In this document: piece by piece, positions 1 to 5,759 of the stretch
How positions within the stretch are numbered: the first letter of the stretch is position 1
How the letters are laid out: the number at the start of each line of letters is the position of its first letter
Source: Caulobacteraceae bacterium
Lineage (GTDB): Bacteria > Pseudomonadota > Alphaproteobacteria > Caulobacterales > Caulobacteraceae
Length of the DNA stretch: 5,813 nt
Reading direction: 5' to 3'
NCBI GenBank assembly: GCA_013815405.1
Contig: JACDGF010000157.1
Coordinates: 1-5,813 of the forward strand
The notes under the pieces: model-generated
The model's input: the letters and a program-made list of their open reading frames with translations, nothing else
Databases searched by the model: none
What the model was told of the DNA's origin: nothing
Translations under genes and position numbers: made by a program

Positions 1-24
1 ACAGCTTCGGGTTACAGTCCGTCG

Positions 25-98
25 GCATCGGGGGCATCCTTGGGAATCCGATAACTCGTTGTCGCAAATGAATTATCTCAGATTCCCGCCCCCGATGC
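25..98. repeat. Large interrupted inverted repeat after the receptor gene; possible terminator
   Basis: An 11-bp perfect arm (GCATCGGGGGC, 25-35) pairs with 88-98, and a second 7-bp arm (GGGAATC, 42-48) pairs with 81-87. A six-base bulge (36-41) lies on one side only. Inside the loop, GATAA (50-54) can pair with TTATC (73-77). The fold therefore spans 74 nt and starts 25 nt after the receptor stop codon on the transcribed strand, the right place for a transcript end or 3'-stabilising hairpin. No T-tract follows in the direction of transcription, so it is not a textbook Rho-independent terminator. A mobile palindromic repeat is the alternative. The pairing is seen directly; the role is inference. 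Confidence 0.7.
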
Positions 99-123
99 AC
101 CTCTCATGTTTGAGAAATCCAGG

Positions 124-3100
124 CTAGAAATCGACCGAGGCGCCGACGAAGACGAAGCGGCCCAGGGCGTCGTAGGTCTGGGGATAGGTATTGCCGTTGA
201 ACGAGGCGTTGAGGCCCCCGATGTTGGAGCCGACCAGCGGCGGCTCCTTGTCGGCGATGTTCTGGATCCCGGCCCGGAAGGTCAGCTTGTCCCTCACCCG
301 CCATTGGCCGGAAAGATCGAAGTAGCTTTGGGCCCCGATGTGGCTGTCGACCGGAAAGATGTGTGTCGGGTCGCTCAGGAAGGGGTTGTTCGACGTGCTG
401 AGCGCATCCACACCGGAGAAGTAGCGCCAGCGGCCGGAGACCTCCAGCCCTTGCACGGGGGTGCGCCAGCTGATCCGGAAGTTGTGCCGATAGAGCGGGT
501 TTGGCGAGCCGCAGGTGCTGAGGCCATAGAGCCCGGCGCAGTCGTACTGGGTGAATAGCTTGCCGCCGCCGTCGGCCGCCGAGACGCCGGGGCTGGTGAT
601 CAAGGAAAGGAGATAGGTGGCCTGATAGTCGAACGACAGGCTGCCGCCGGTCTCCCAGCCGAGGTTGGAGAGAGGCAGGCGATAGGCCGCCGCGAAGTCG
701 ATCCCGCTGGTCTTCAGGAAGCCGATGTTGACGCTGGTGGCGGTCACGAAGCCATTGGTGCCGAGGAACAGCGAGCCGGTGCCCGGCGCCCGGTGAACCA
801 AGCCGCAGAGGTTGGGATCGCCGGTGAGGATGCACTGGTCCAGCACGATCTGCGGATCGATCCCCGGCTGGATGAACTGATCGACCTTGATGCGGAAGTA
901 GTCCACCGACAGGCTGAAGCCCGGGAGCGTGCGGGGCGTGAGGACCGCACCGACGGTGAAGGTCTTGGCGACCTCGGGCTTGAGATCCAGGCTGCCACCG
1001 AGGAGGGCGTAGTACTGGTTGGCCGGATTGGCGGCGATGTGCCCGTATTGCGCGGCGGTCACTCCCGAATTGGCGCATTGGGCCTGGGTCGGAAACCCTG
1101 GCTGGCTGGCGGGACCGGCGCAGGGATCGTTGTTGAGCCCAAGGCCGACCGCCTGGGGCGTGAACAGCTCCAGGATGTTGGGCGCCCGGACCGCGCGATT
1201 GAAGCCGGCGCGGAAGCGGATGTCCTCGGTCGGGGCCCATTCGCCGGCCACCTTATAGGTGTTGGTCTCGCCGGCCAGATTGTAGTGCGAATAGCGGTAG
1301 CCGCCCTCGAAGCTCAGGGATTTGATCAACGGCGCGTTCTGGATGAGCGGCGCCCGGACTTCGGCGAAGCCTTCATAGACGCTGTAGGAGCCCTGGACTC
1401 CGTGGATCGGGCCGCCGATACCGGCCAGGTCGCCGGTGTCGAACTCCTGGTCGACGCGCAGGTCGAGCTGTTCCTGGCGGTATTCGCCGCCGAAGGCCAG
1501 GCCCACCGCGTCCTCCGCCCAGGGGCTCTTGAGCTGGGGGATCTTGCCGGTGATCGCGGCGCTGGCGACCATTTCGGTGGTCGCGCCTTCCTTGAATCCG
1601 TTGGCCTGGATGTAGGCCAGGGAGGCCGCCGACGGCGTCGTGGTGGAGAAGGCCCCAAGATAGGGGATGCAGGTCAGATCGGCGCCGGTCTTGACGCTAC
1701 GGCACTCCAGATTGCCGTCGGGGCCGACGACCACGTCCAGCGCCTTCGCCGTCTTGGCCAGGGAGAAATCGTTCAGGAATTCTTCCTGGAAGATCGCCCG
1801 GCCGATCTGGGCGTAGGCGTCATAGCTCCAGTCGGAATTGATCTCGCCCTTGACCCCCAGGACCACGCGATAGTCCGTGTGGCGCAGATTGTCGATCCTG
1901 GGGCCACCCTCGGTGTTGCGGCGCAGGATCGCGACCGAAGCCTTATCCTTGGGGCCGAGACCCGCGTCGGTGCACAGGGTGGATATTTCCTGTGCCGACA
2001 GCAGGGGGCTGGTGCAGCCGATGTTGAACGTCTGGCCGAAGATGCCGCTCGGAGCGATCTGGGCCAGGGTGTGGTCGTCCATGAACATCAGTTGCATATA
2101 GGCGTCGGCGTGCGGATTGATTTCATAGTGCGCATAGGCCCCGGCCGCGTACTGCTCGTCTGGACGTTGGAAGTAGTTGAGGGGTGCGAAATTGAAGGCC
2201 TCGTTCGTCAGAGGCTTCAAGGTATTGCCCGTGGCCTTGTCGACAGTGAACAGATAAGTTTTGCTTTGGAGCGCCAGGTCGTTGCTGATGATTGATGACG
2301 GGTTGTTTGTCAGCGATCCGCGGCAAGCAAAGCTGGTCGCCGTCTCGGCCAGGGCGCAGTTGCTGAAGTCGCGGTGGGATTGGAAGATCGGCTGGATGTT
2401 GCGGTAGACGAAATAGGCTTCGATATTGCCCTTGCCGTCGGGGCTGTTGACCCCGAGGATGGCCGAGAGGTCGGCCGCCCTGCCATCCCAGGTCGATCCC
2501 GTGGGCGGATTGAAGCCCCGGGAGGTGTTGAGGCCCTGGATAGAGCTGTTGCCGTTGTCGTGCTGGTAGCCGCTGATCTGGGCGTCCAGGCGGATGCCCT
2601 CGAAATTCTTCAGGGTGATGAAGTTGACCACCCCGGCGACGGCGTCGGAGCCATAGACCGCCGAGGCCCCGCCGGTGAGGACTTCGACCCGGTCTATGAG
2701 CTGCTCGGGGATGAAGTTGAGGTCGGTCGTCGGCGCGGCCGGATCGCCCGGCATGACCCGGCGTCCGTCGATGAGCACCAGGGTTCGCGCTGGACCCAGG
2801 CCGCGCAGATCGACCGTCGCCGTGCCCGACGAGCCGTTGGAGATCTGGCTGCCCTGGCCGGCGAACACCTGGGGCAGGTTGTTCAGCAGATCCTCGGCGC
2901 GGATCGAGCCCTGCAGCTTGACTTCCGCCTGGCCGACCATGGTGATCGGGCTCGTGCTGGTGAGGTTTGGCTGCGGGATGCGCGAGCCGGTGACCACGAA
3001 CTCGGTCACGGCGGTCGCCTGGTCGGCGGCCGGGGTCGCCGGGGCCGCGGTGGCCTGGGCGGTCGGGGCCGAGGCGGCCTGGGAATGGGCGCCGCTGGTC

Positions 3101-3174
3101 GAAGCCGCCGCGATCGCGACGCCGGTGATCATCGAGGAGGCCAGAAGCCGGGCGCGAGTATTTATGATTGTCAA
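124..3174 (-). CDS. TonB-dependent outer-membrane receptor, 1016 aa
   Basis: A ligand-gated outer-membrane transporter powered by TonB-ExbBD; its ligand cannot be read from sequence. Residues 1-31 form a signal peptide: TRAR, then a hydrophobic LLASSMITGVAIAAA stretch, with likely cleavage near AHS. An Ala/Pro/Thr-rich linker follows. A TonB box-like TEFVVTG lies at 57-63, and the plug at about 70-190 with VDLRGLGPARTLVLIDGRR (121-139) and the GGASAVYGSDAVAGVVNF signature (168-185). The barrel carries FNRAVRAPNILELF (658-671) and LDLKPEVAKTF (729-739) and ends in VDF, the terminal Phe expected for BAM-assembled barrels. Length is normal for the large receptors of Caulobacterales and sphingomonads. 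All twelve cysteines fall in six pairs, 273/284, 387/401, 491/502, 685/700, 781/790 and 879/888. The TTG at 3174 is chosen as start because GGAGGA lies 7 nt upstream and the signal peptide then begins cleanly. A GTG at 3231 would add 19 residues with acidic side chains and no visible ribosome site. The gene is intact, without frameshift. Confidence 0.95.
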   Translation of the reverse strand: MTIINTRARLLASSMITGVAIAAASTSGAHSQAASAPTAQATAAPATPAADQATAVTEFVVTGSRIPQPNLTSTSPITMVGQAEVKLQGSIRAEDLLNNLPQVFAGQGSQISNGSSGTATVDLRGLGPARTLVLIDGRRVMPGDPAAPTTDLNFIPEQLIDRVEVLTGGASAVYGSDAVAGVVNFITLKNFEGIRLDAQISGYQHDNGNSSIQGLNTSRGFNPPTGSTWDGRAADLSAILGVNSPDGKGNIEAYFVYRNIQPIFQSHRDFSNCALAETATSFACRGSLTNNPSSIISNDLALQSKTYLFTVDKATGNTLKPLTNEAFNFAPLNYFQRPDEQYAAGAYAHYEINPHADAYMQLMFMDDHTLAQIAPSGIFGQTFNIGCTSPLLSAQEISTLCTDAGLGPKDKASVAILRRNTEGGPRIDNLRHTDYRVVLGVKGEINSDWSYDAYAQIGRAIFQEEFLNDFSLAKTAKALDVVVGPDGNLECRSVKTGADLTCIPYLGAFSTTTPSAASLAYIQANGFKEGATTEMVASAAITGKIPQLKSPWAEDAVGLAFGGEYRQEQLDLRVDQEFDTGDLAGIGGPIHGVQGSYSVYEGFAEVRAPLIQNAPLIKSLSFEGGYRYSHYNLAGETNTYKVAGEWAPTEDIRFRAGFNRAVRAPNILELFTPQAVGLGLNNDPCAGPASQPGFPTQAQCANSGVTAAQYGHIAANPANQYYALLGGSLDLKPEVAKTFTVGAVLTPRTLPGFSLSVDYFRIKVDQFIQPGIDPQIVLDQCILTGDPNLCGLVHRAPGTGSLFLGTNGFVTATSVNIGFLKTSGIDFAAAYRLPLSNLGWETGGSLSFDYQATYLLSLITSPGVSAADGGGKLFTQYDCAGLYGLSTCGSPNPLYRHNFRISWRTPVQGLEVSGRWRYFSGVDALSTSNNPFLSDPTHIFPVDSHIGAQSYFDLSGQWRVRDKLTFRAGIQNIADKEPPLVGSNIGGLNASFNGNTYPQTYDALGRFVFVGASVDF

Positions 3175-3181
3175 GTCGTGA

Positions 3182-3187
3182 TCCTCC
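3182..3187 (-). promoter_or_regulatory. Shine-Dalgarno GGAGGA that decides the TTG start of the receptor
   Basis: On the minus strand GGAGGA is followed by 7 nt and then TTG (3174-3172). This is near-optimal spacing, and no comparable site precedes the GTG at 3231. It supports a TTG initiation codon and a start 19 residues inside the longest frame. Confidence 0.75.
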
Positions 3188-3259
3188 AGGCAAGGTCTCG
3201 CGCCGTCCCTGAAAGAGACGCCGAGCCGCACGCAAAAATAATACCGAGTGAAAATCCCC

Positions 3260-3297
3260 CCGGTTGCGCGACAGTTATCGATGGGGCCGCGAACCGG
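3260..3297. promoter_or_regulatory. Inverted repeat in the receptor leader (operator or mRNA hairpin)
   Basis: CCGGTT (3260-3265) plus CGCG (3267-3270) pairs with CGCG (3288-3291) plus AACCGG (3292-3297), with a single unpaired G at 3266 and a 17-nt loop. It sits about 85 nt upstream of the TTG start and directly downstream, in transcription order, of the AT-rich island. It could be an operator for a dimeric regulator overlapping the transcription start, or a hairpin at the very 5' end of the message. The pairing is seen; the function is inference. Confidence 0.45.
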
Positions 3298-3303
3298 TCA
3301 ACG

Positions 3304-3320
3304 TAAATTATATTTATATG
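3304..3320 (-). promoter_or_regulatory. AT-rich island, possible -10 region of the receptor promoter
   Basis: Within GC-rich DNA this 17-bp stretch has only two G/C bases, one at each end, and reads TATAAT on the minus strand at 3312-3307. It lies 130-150 nt upstream of the receptor start, a plausible promoter position. No convincing -35 box sits 16-18 bp further upstream (the sequence there is GCACGT/CACGTC), nor is there a clear match to the GCTANAWC -10 described for Caulobacter. It is therefore called only as a probable promoter region, not a defined promoter. Confidence 0.35.
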
Positions 3321-3736
3321 CTACACTTGACGTGCGTCTGTCACTTTATAGTCGCAAGTTGGTCGGGGTGACCTGGAAAAATCATTACAGGGAAGGCGTG
3401 AATTGTTGGCGAGTTAATGATGATCAACAGGCCAATGGCATGCGACGATGATCGGCGACCGGTCCGGCCTGGGTCCGGTGAACGACGTGTCGCTGGCGCC
3501 CCGGGGGCGGCGATGTCACCGACGCCTGGCGCGGCCGACTTTCACCGGGCTTGCGAAGCACCGCCGCGTCGTAAGGCGGATCGGCGGACAAACGCGGTGG
3601 AAAAAATTGTCCTGGCCTAAAACCCGTGGCGCGAATACCGCGTTCGCCAGGAAGGCTCCCGGTCAGGCGACGCGCCATACACTCGGCTCACGCGGGCGAC
3701 CAGACCGAGACGTTCCTCTCGCCGGCCCGGCGCGGT
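3321..3736. other. Gene-free spacer between the ArsR pair and the receptor
   Basis: With the receptor leader (3175-3320) this makes a 562-bp gap. Short open frames occur on both strands, but none has a recognisable domain, a good ribosome site or balanced codon use. Base composition is mixed: 3321-3430 is relatively AT-rich and probably belongs to the receptor control region, and 3431-3736 is GC-rich. Just after the ArsR stop there is only a small 5-bp stem (CGAGA/TCTCG around 3706-3721) without a T-tract, so no terminator is called. No degraded gene was recognised. Confidence 0.5.
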
Positions 3737-4054
3737 CTAGAGCCCGAAGTCCCGGGTTTCCGTTCTTCGTTGCGCAAGCCAGGTGTCGCCGAGGGCGGCT
3801 TCCAGCCAAAGGCGATCGAAATAAGTTCGAACGGTAGGGAGCGTGTCGACGATCGCTTGAACGGCGCCGTCAAAGTCCTCCACGAGACCCGCATCTCGCA
3901 GAACCCGGACATGGTGCGACACGGCGGATCGTGTGATCGGAAGTTCGACCGCGAGCTCGCCGACGCGCCGGGGGCGAGCCACGATGCGCTCGAAAATCTC
4001 GCGTCGAGTCGGCTCCGCCAGGGCCTCGAGGACGGCGTCTATTTCTATGGTCAT
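3737..4054 (-). CDS. ArsR-family-like HTH regulator without a wing motif, 105 aa
   Basis: A small cytoplasmic DNA-binding regulator of the ArsR/SmtB fold. Residues 8-28 (VLEALAEPTRREIFERIVARP) match the family's opening helix, and 31-59 form the helix-turn-helix, with recognition helix TRSAVSHHVRVLRDAG (41-56) close to consensus. The stretch where the family normally carries a beta-hairpin wing (G-R-x-x-x-Y-x-L-D-P) instead reads EDFDGAVQAIVDTLP. The sequence then rejoins the family at VRTYFDRLW (75-83). There are no cysteines, so the classical ELCVCDL metal site is absent and an arsenic or metal sensor is unlikely. Reading the region in the other two frames restores no wing, so a simple frameshift does not explain it. 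The ATG overlaps the TGA of the upstream gene as ATGA, with only a weak GAAGA ribosome site, which points to translational coupling. Family is well supported; targets are unknown. Confidence 0.85.
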   Translation of the reverse strand: MTIEIDAVLEALAEPTRREIFERIVARPRRVGELAVELPITRSAVSHHVRVLRDAGLVEDFDGAVQAIVDTLPTVRTYFDRLWLEAALGDTWLAQRRTETRDFGL

Positions 4055-4479
4055 CGCCTGGTCTTCTTCGAACTGAGCGCCGCCGCCGTCATGAGTAGAT
4101 CGGCGTAGGTCCTAAGGTTGCCCAGGGTTTGCGGGTCGACGCTGTAGATGTGATGGCGGCCGCGTTTCATGAGTTTGACTCGTCGCAGGCTTCGCAGGCG
4201 ATGATGGGTGTCGGCGGCGCTCATCCCGGTAACCCGAGGCAAGCTTTCGGTCGCTGTCTGGGGCTGTCGGGCGATCCGCTCCAGGATCGTCCGCCGCGCT
4301 GGATCGCCAAGAAGCGTGAATACGCTGCGAGCCCGATCCATCTCCGCGGCCGACGTCCCCAGAAGCCTTCCGATCCACTCCAGCCCCGACGCATCGCCCA
4401 AACCGGCCCTAGCCCGGGACTGGAGCGCGGGACGCCGCGGCCCACCATTCGACTCTTCCACCGCAACTGGCCTTTTCAT
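4051..4479 (-). CDS. ArsR-family-like winged HTH regulator, about 142 aa (start uncertain)
   Basis: Residues 47-142, counted from the ATG at 4479, form an ArsR-like domain. It opens with DRARSVFTLLGDPARRTILERIARQP (48-73), has a helix-turn-helix at about 74-105 and an intact wing motif KRGRHHIYSVDP (105-116), and ends in a helix, NLRTYADLLMTAAAL, with a basic tail KKTRR. The recognition helix is unusual: where the family has S-x-x-A-V-S-H-H-L and A-G-L-V, this protein has SAADTHHRL and V-K-L-M. No metal-binding cysteines are present. The start is ambiguous. ATG 4563 would give 170 aa, GTG 4461 has AAAGG about 9 nt upstream, and ATG 4341 gives 97 aa, the usual ArsR length; none has a strong ribosome site. 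The 4479 ATG is a compromise, because the first 28 residues of the longest frame are Pro/Arg-rich and look non-coding. The stop overlaps the next gene's ATG, so the two are probably made together and could heterodimerise (inference). Confidence 0.75.
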   Translation of the reverse strand: MKRPVAVEESNGGPRRPALQSRARAGLGDASGLEWIGRLLGTSAAEMDRARSVFTLLGDPARRTILERIARQPQTATESLPRVTGMSAADTHHRLRSLRRVKLMKRGRHHIYSVDPQTLGNLRTYADLLMTAAALSSKKTRR

Positions 4480-4673
4480 CCCCGCGCCGCAACTCGTCGA
4501 ACGCAACCCAATTCTGACGCGGGCCGGGGGCGGGTCCGCGCATGAATCGACGGGCGAGAGCATATTTTGACGAAAGATTACGGTTGCGGCTCGCGGGAAT
4601 GACCGCTGGAGCGACCTGGGCGCCTGATCGAGGAGTACGGCCCCCGGCGCGCGCGGGGTCGGGTCGTCGGCCT

Positions 4674-4730
4674 TCTAGAGCAAAACACGTTCAGAACGGA
4701 ATCGTCTGAACGGGGATAATTTGCTCGAGA
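4674..4730. repeat. Palindromic repeat unit 1 (57 bp)
   Basis: The outer arms TCTAGAGCAAA (4674-4684) and TTTGCTCGAGA (4720-4730) pair at 10 of 11 positions. An inner 8-bp stem CGTTCAGA/TCTGAACG (4688-4695 with 4705-4712) encloses a 9-nt loop. The GC-poor sequence contrasts with its surroundings. CTAGAGC-type ends and a double stem resemble the short palindromic intergenic repeats scattered through many alphaproteobacterial genomes (from memory, not searched). It lies between the AraC and ArsR genes and codes for nothing. Confidence 0.75.
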
Positions 4731-4740
4731 GTCAAAAGTG

Positions 4741-4792
4741 TAGAGCCTGATTCAGCGTCCGCATCTGTTCCGTGCAAACGCATCAGGCTCTA
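4741..4792. repeat. Palindromic repeat unit 2 (52 bp), overlapping the AraC stop; possible terminator
   Basis: The arms TAGAGCCTGAT (4741-4751) and ATCAGGCTCTA (4782-4792) are a perfect 11-bp pair. After a 3-nt bulge the stem continues as GCGT/ACGC (4755-4758 with 4778-4781). The unit is 10 bp from unit 1 and shares its (C/G)TAGAGC edge, so the two form a composite of about 119 bp bounded by CTAGAGC (4675-4681) and GCTCTAG (4787-4793). Its right edge contains the AraC stop codon. Read on the minus strand, the hairpin is followed after three bases by TTTT, so it could also end the AraC transcript. Confidence 0.75.
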
Positions 4793-5677
4793 GGCAAGTT
4801 CCTTCTGGCGGGCCACCTCGGATGGCGTGAGCCCGATCACCTGGCGCATGCAGCGCGCCAAATGACTCTGGTGACAGAAACCGCTCTCCAACGCGGCTTG
4901 GATTATCGAGACCTTGCCGCTCTCGATCAGGGTCCTGGCGCGCCGGACCCGTCTCTCCATCACATATTGATGGACGGGGCGACAGGTCGTTTGACGAAAC
5001 AGCACGCGGAAATGAGAGGGGCTGAGCTTGGTCAGTTCGGCGAGTTTGGCCAGCCGGATTTCGCCATCGAGGTGGTTCTCGATGTAGTCGAGGGTCAATC
5101 TCAATCTAGGTTTGGAGAGTTTCGATCCCAGGGTGGAAGCCTCGGCGGCGCCATACTGATCGAGAAGCCGGGTGGCCAAGGCGACGCCGATACTGTCGAT
5201 AAACAGGGGGTCGCTCGGGTCGTCGGCCTCGGCTTCAACCTTGAGCAAGAGCGCTATCTGGAAGAGCCGGGCATCGCGCTGACCGATCTTCGGTTCGACG
5301 AGTCGTCGCCTGTCGGGCCGCGCCCTGCCCTCGGCCGCGGTGGCCAGGAGGGACGGGGAAATCCAGATGCTCATCGTCGATGTCGGGTCATGATCATCCC
5401 ACGAAACCGACGACCAAGGCGGCAGGAAGTCGAAGTCTCCGCAAGATCGGAGCCGCGGATGGCCGACATTGTCGTGACGGCAGGTGACTCTGGCCGGCGC
5501 CCCAAGGTGAATCAACAACCGGTGCTCCGCGCGTGGCGTACTCTCGTGGAGACCAGGATAACATTCCTCCACGAGGGTCTCGAGCCCGCGCCAATGAGCT
5601 TTCGCGATGGGTACGGACAGCGGATCACCGACGGGTTTCACAACTTTAGTCTCGATTACACGGGTTCGACGCCGCAC
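4790..5677 (-). CDS. AraC-family transcriptional regulator, 295 aa
   Basis: A DNA-binding regulator, usually an activator in this family. The N-terminal half (about 50-175) is a cupin-like sensing region, including HRLLIHLGAPARVTCRH (52-68) and CGDFDFLPP (79-87). The C-terminal part (about 191-290) holds two helix-turn-helix units. The first is IRLAKLAELTKLSPSHFRVLFRQ (207-229). The second is VSIIQAALESGFCHQSHLAR (256-275), followed by CMRQVIGLTPSEV (276-288), which matches the family signature GF-x-x-Q-SH-(F/L)-x-R-x-(F/M)-R-x-x-x-G-(V/L)-(T/S)-P. Length is normal for the family. The start is the first available codon in the frame, GTG at 5677, without a visible ribosome site; GTG at 5641 is an alternative, and the frame stays open upstream to a TGA at 5746-5744. 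The stop TAG comes from the edge of a palindromic repeat, so the last residues may have been trimmed, but the domain is complete. The inducer is not predictable. Control of neighbouring genes or of itself is inference. Confidence 0.9.
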   Translation of the reverse strand: MRRRTRVIETKVVKPVGDPLSVPIAKAHWRGLETLVEECYPGLHESTPRAEHRLLIHLGAPARVTCRHDNVGHPRLRSCGDFDFLPPWSSVSWDDHDPTSTMSIWISPSLLATAAEGRARPDRRRLVEPKIGQRDARLFQIALLLKVEAEADDPSDPLFIDSIGVALATRLLDQYGAAEASTLGSKLSKPRLRLTLDYIENHLDGEIRLAKLAELTKLSPSHFRVLFRQTTCRPVHQYVMERRVRRARTLIESGKVSIIQAALESGFCHQSHLARCMRQVIGLTPSEVARQKELA

Positions 5678-5727
5678 TTGTTGTTGGTTCGGGGTCGCGA
5701 AACCCGCCGCCAGACTCCTATTTAGCG

Positions 5728-5759
5728 CGCGGGAGGGGGGCCGTCACTCCCCTCCCGCG
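5728..5759. repeat. GC-rich hairpin upstream of the AraC gene
   Basis: CGCGGGAGGGG (5728-5738) pairs perfectly with CCCCTCCCGCG (5749-5759). A G-U and a G-C pair (5739/5748, 5740/5747) can extend the stem to 13 bp with a 6-nt loop. It lies about 50 nt upstream of the AraC GTG. Neither side carries a T-tract, so it is only a weak candidate terminator for a gene outside the window; a leader hairpin or operator is equally possible. The stem is seen directly, the role is not. Confidence 0.6.

Noticed and set aside
793..2295. Long plus-strand open frame (500 codons) antisense to the receptor, with others at 106-558 and 2374-3306
   Set aside because: They mirror the strong codon bias of the receptor gene, show no domain or family motif, and have compositionally skewed Asp/Gly/Arg/Val-rich products. 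They are shadows in GC-rich DNA.
3297..3331. GTCAA...TTGAC inverted repeat flanking the AT-rich island
   Set aside because: The arms are only 5 bp with a 25-bp gap, which is expected by chance. The TTGACG at 3327-3332 also lacks a well-spaced plus-strand -10 box.
3248..3451. Small plus-strand frame of 67 codons in the spacer
   Set aside because: It has a GTG start without a convincing ribosome site and no domain, and it crosses the probable receptor promoter.
3424..3678. Minus-strand frame of 84 codons between the ArsR pair and the receptor
   Set aside because: It has no family resemblance and a Pro/Arg-rich product typical of non-coding GC-rich DNA, and it lacks a ribosome site. It is not treated as a third operon gene.
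3737..4054. Classical arsenic- or metal-responsive ArsR
   Set aside because: There is no cysteine in the protein, no ELCVCDL-type site, and no arsenic-resistance gene in the window.
4642..4658. CCCCG-GCGCGCG-CGGGG hairpin between the AraC and ArsR genes
   Set aside because: The 5-bp stem lies in very GC-rich sequence without a T-tract and is not distinguishable from background.
4772..5725. Plus-strand open frame of 317 codons opposite the AraC gene
   Set aside because: The minus frame carries an unmistakable AraC double helix-turn-helix. The plus frame begins inside a palindromic repeat and has no recognisable motif.
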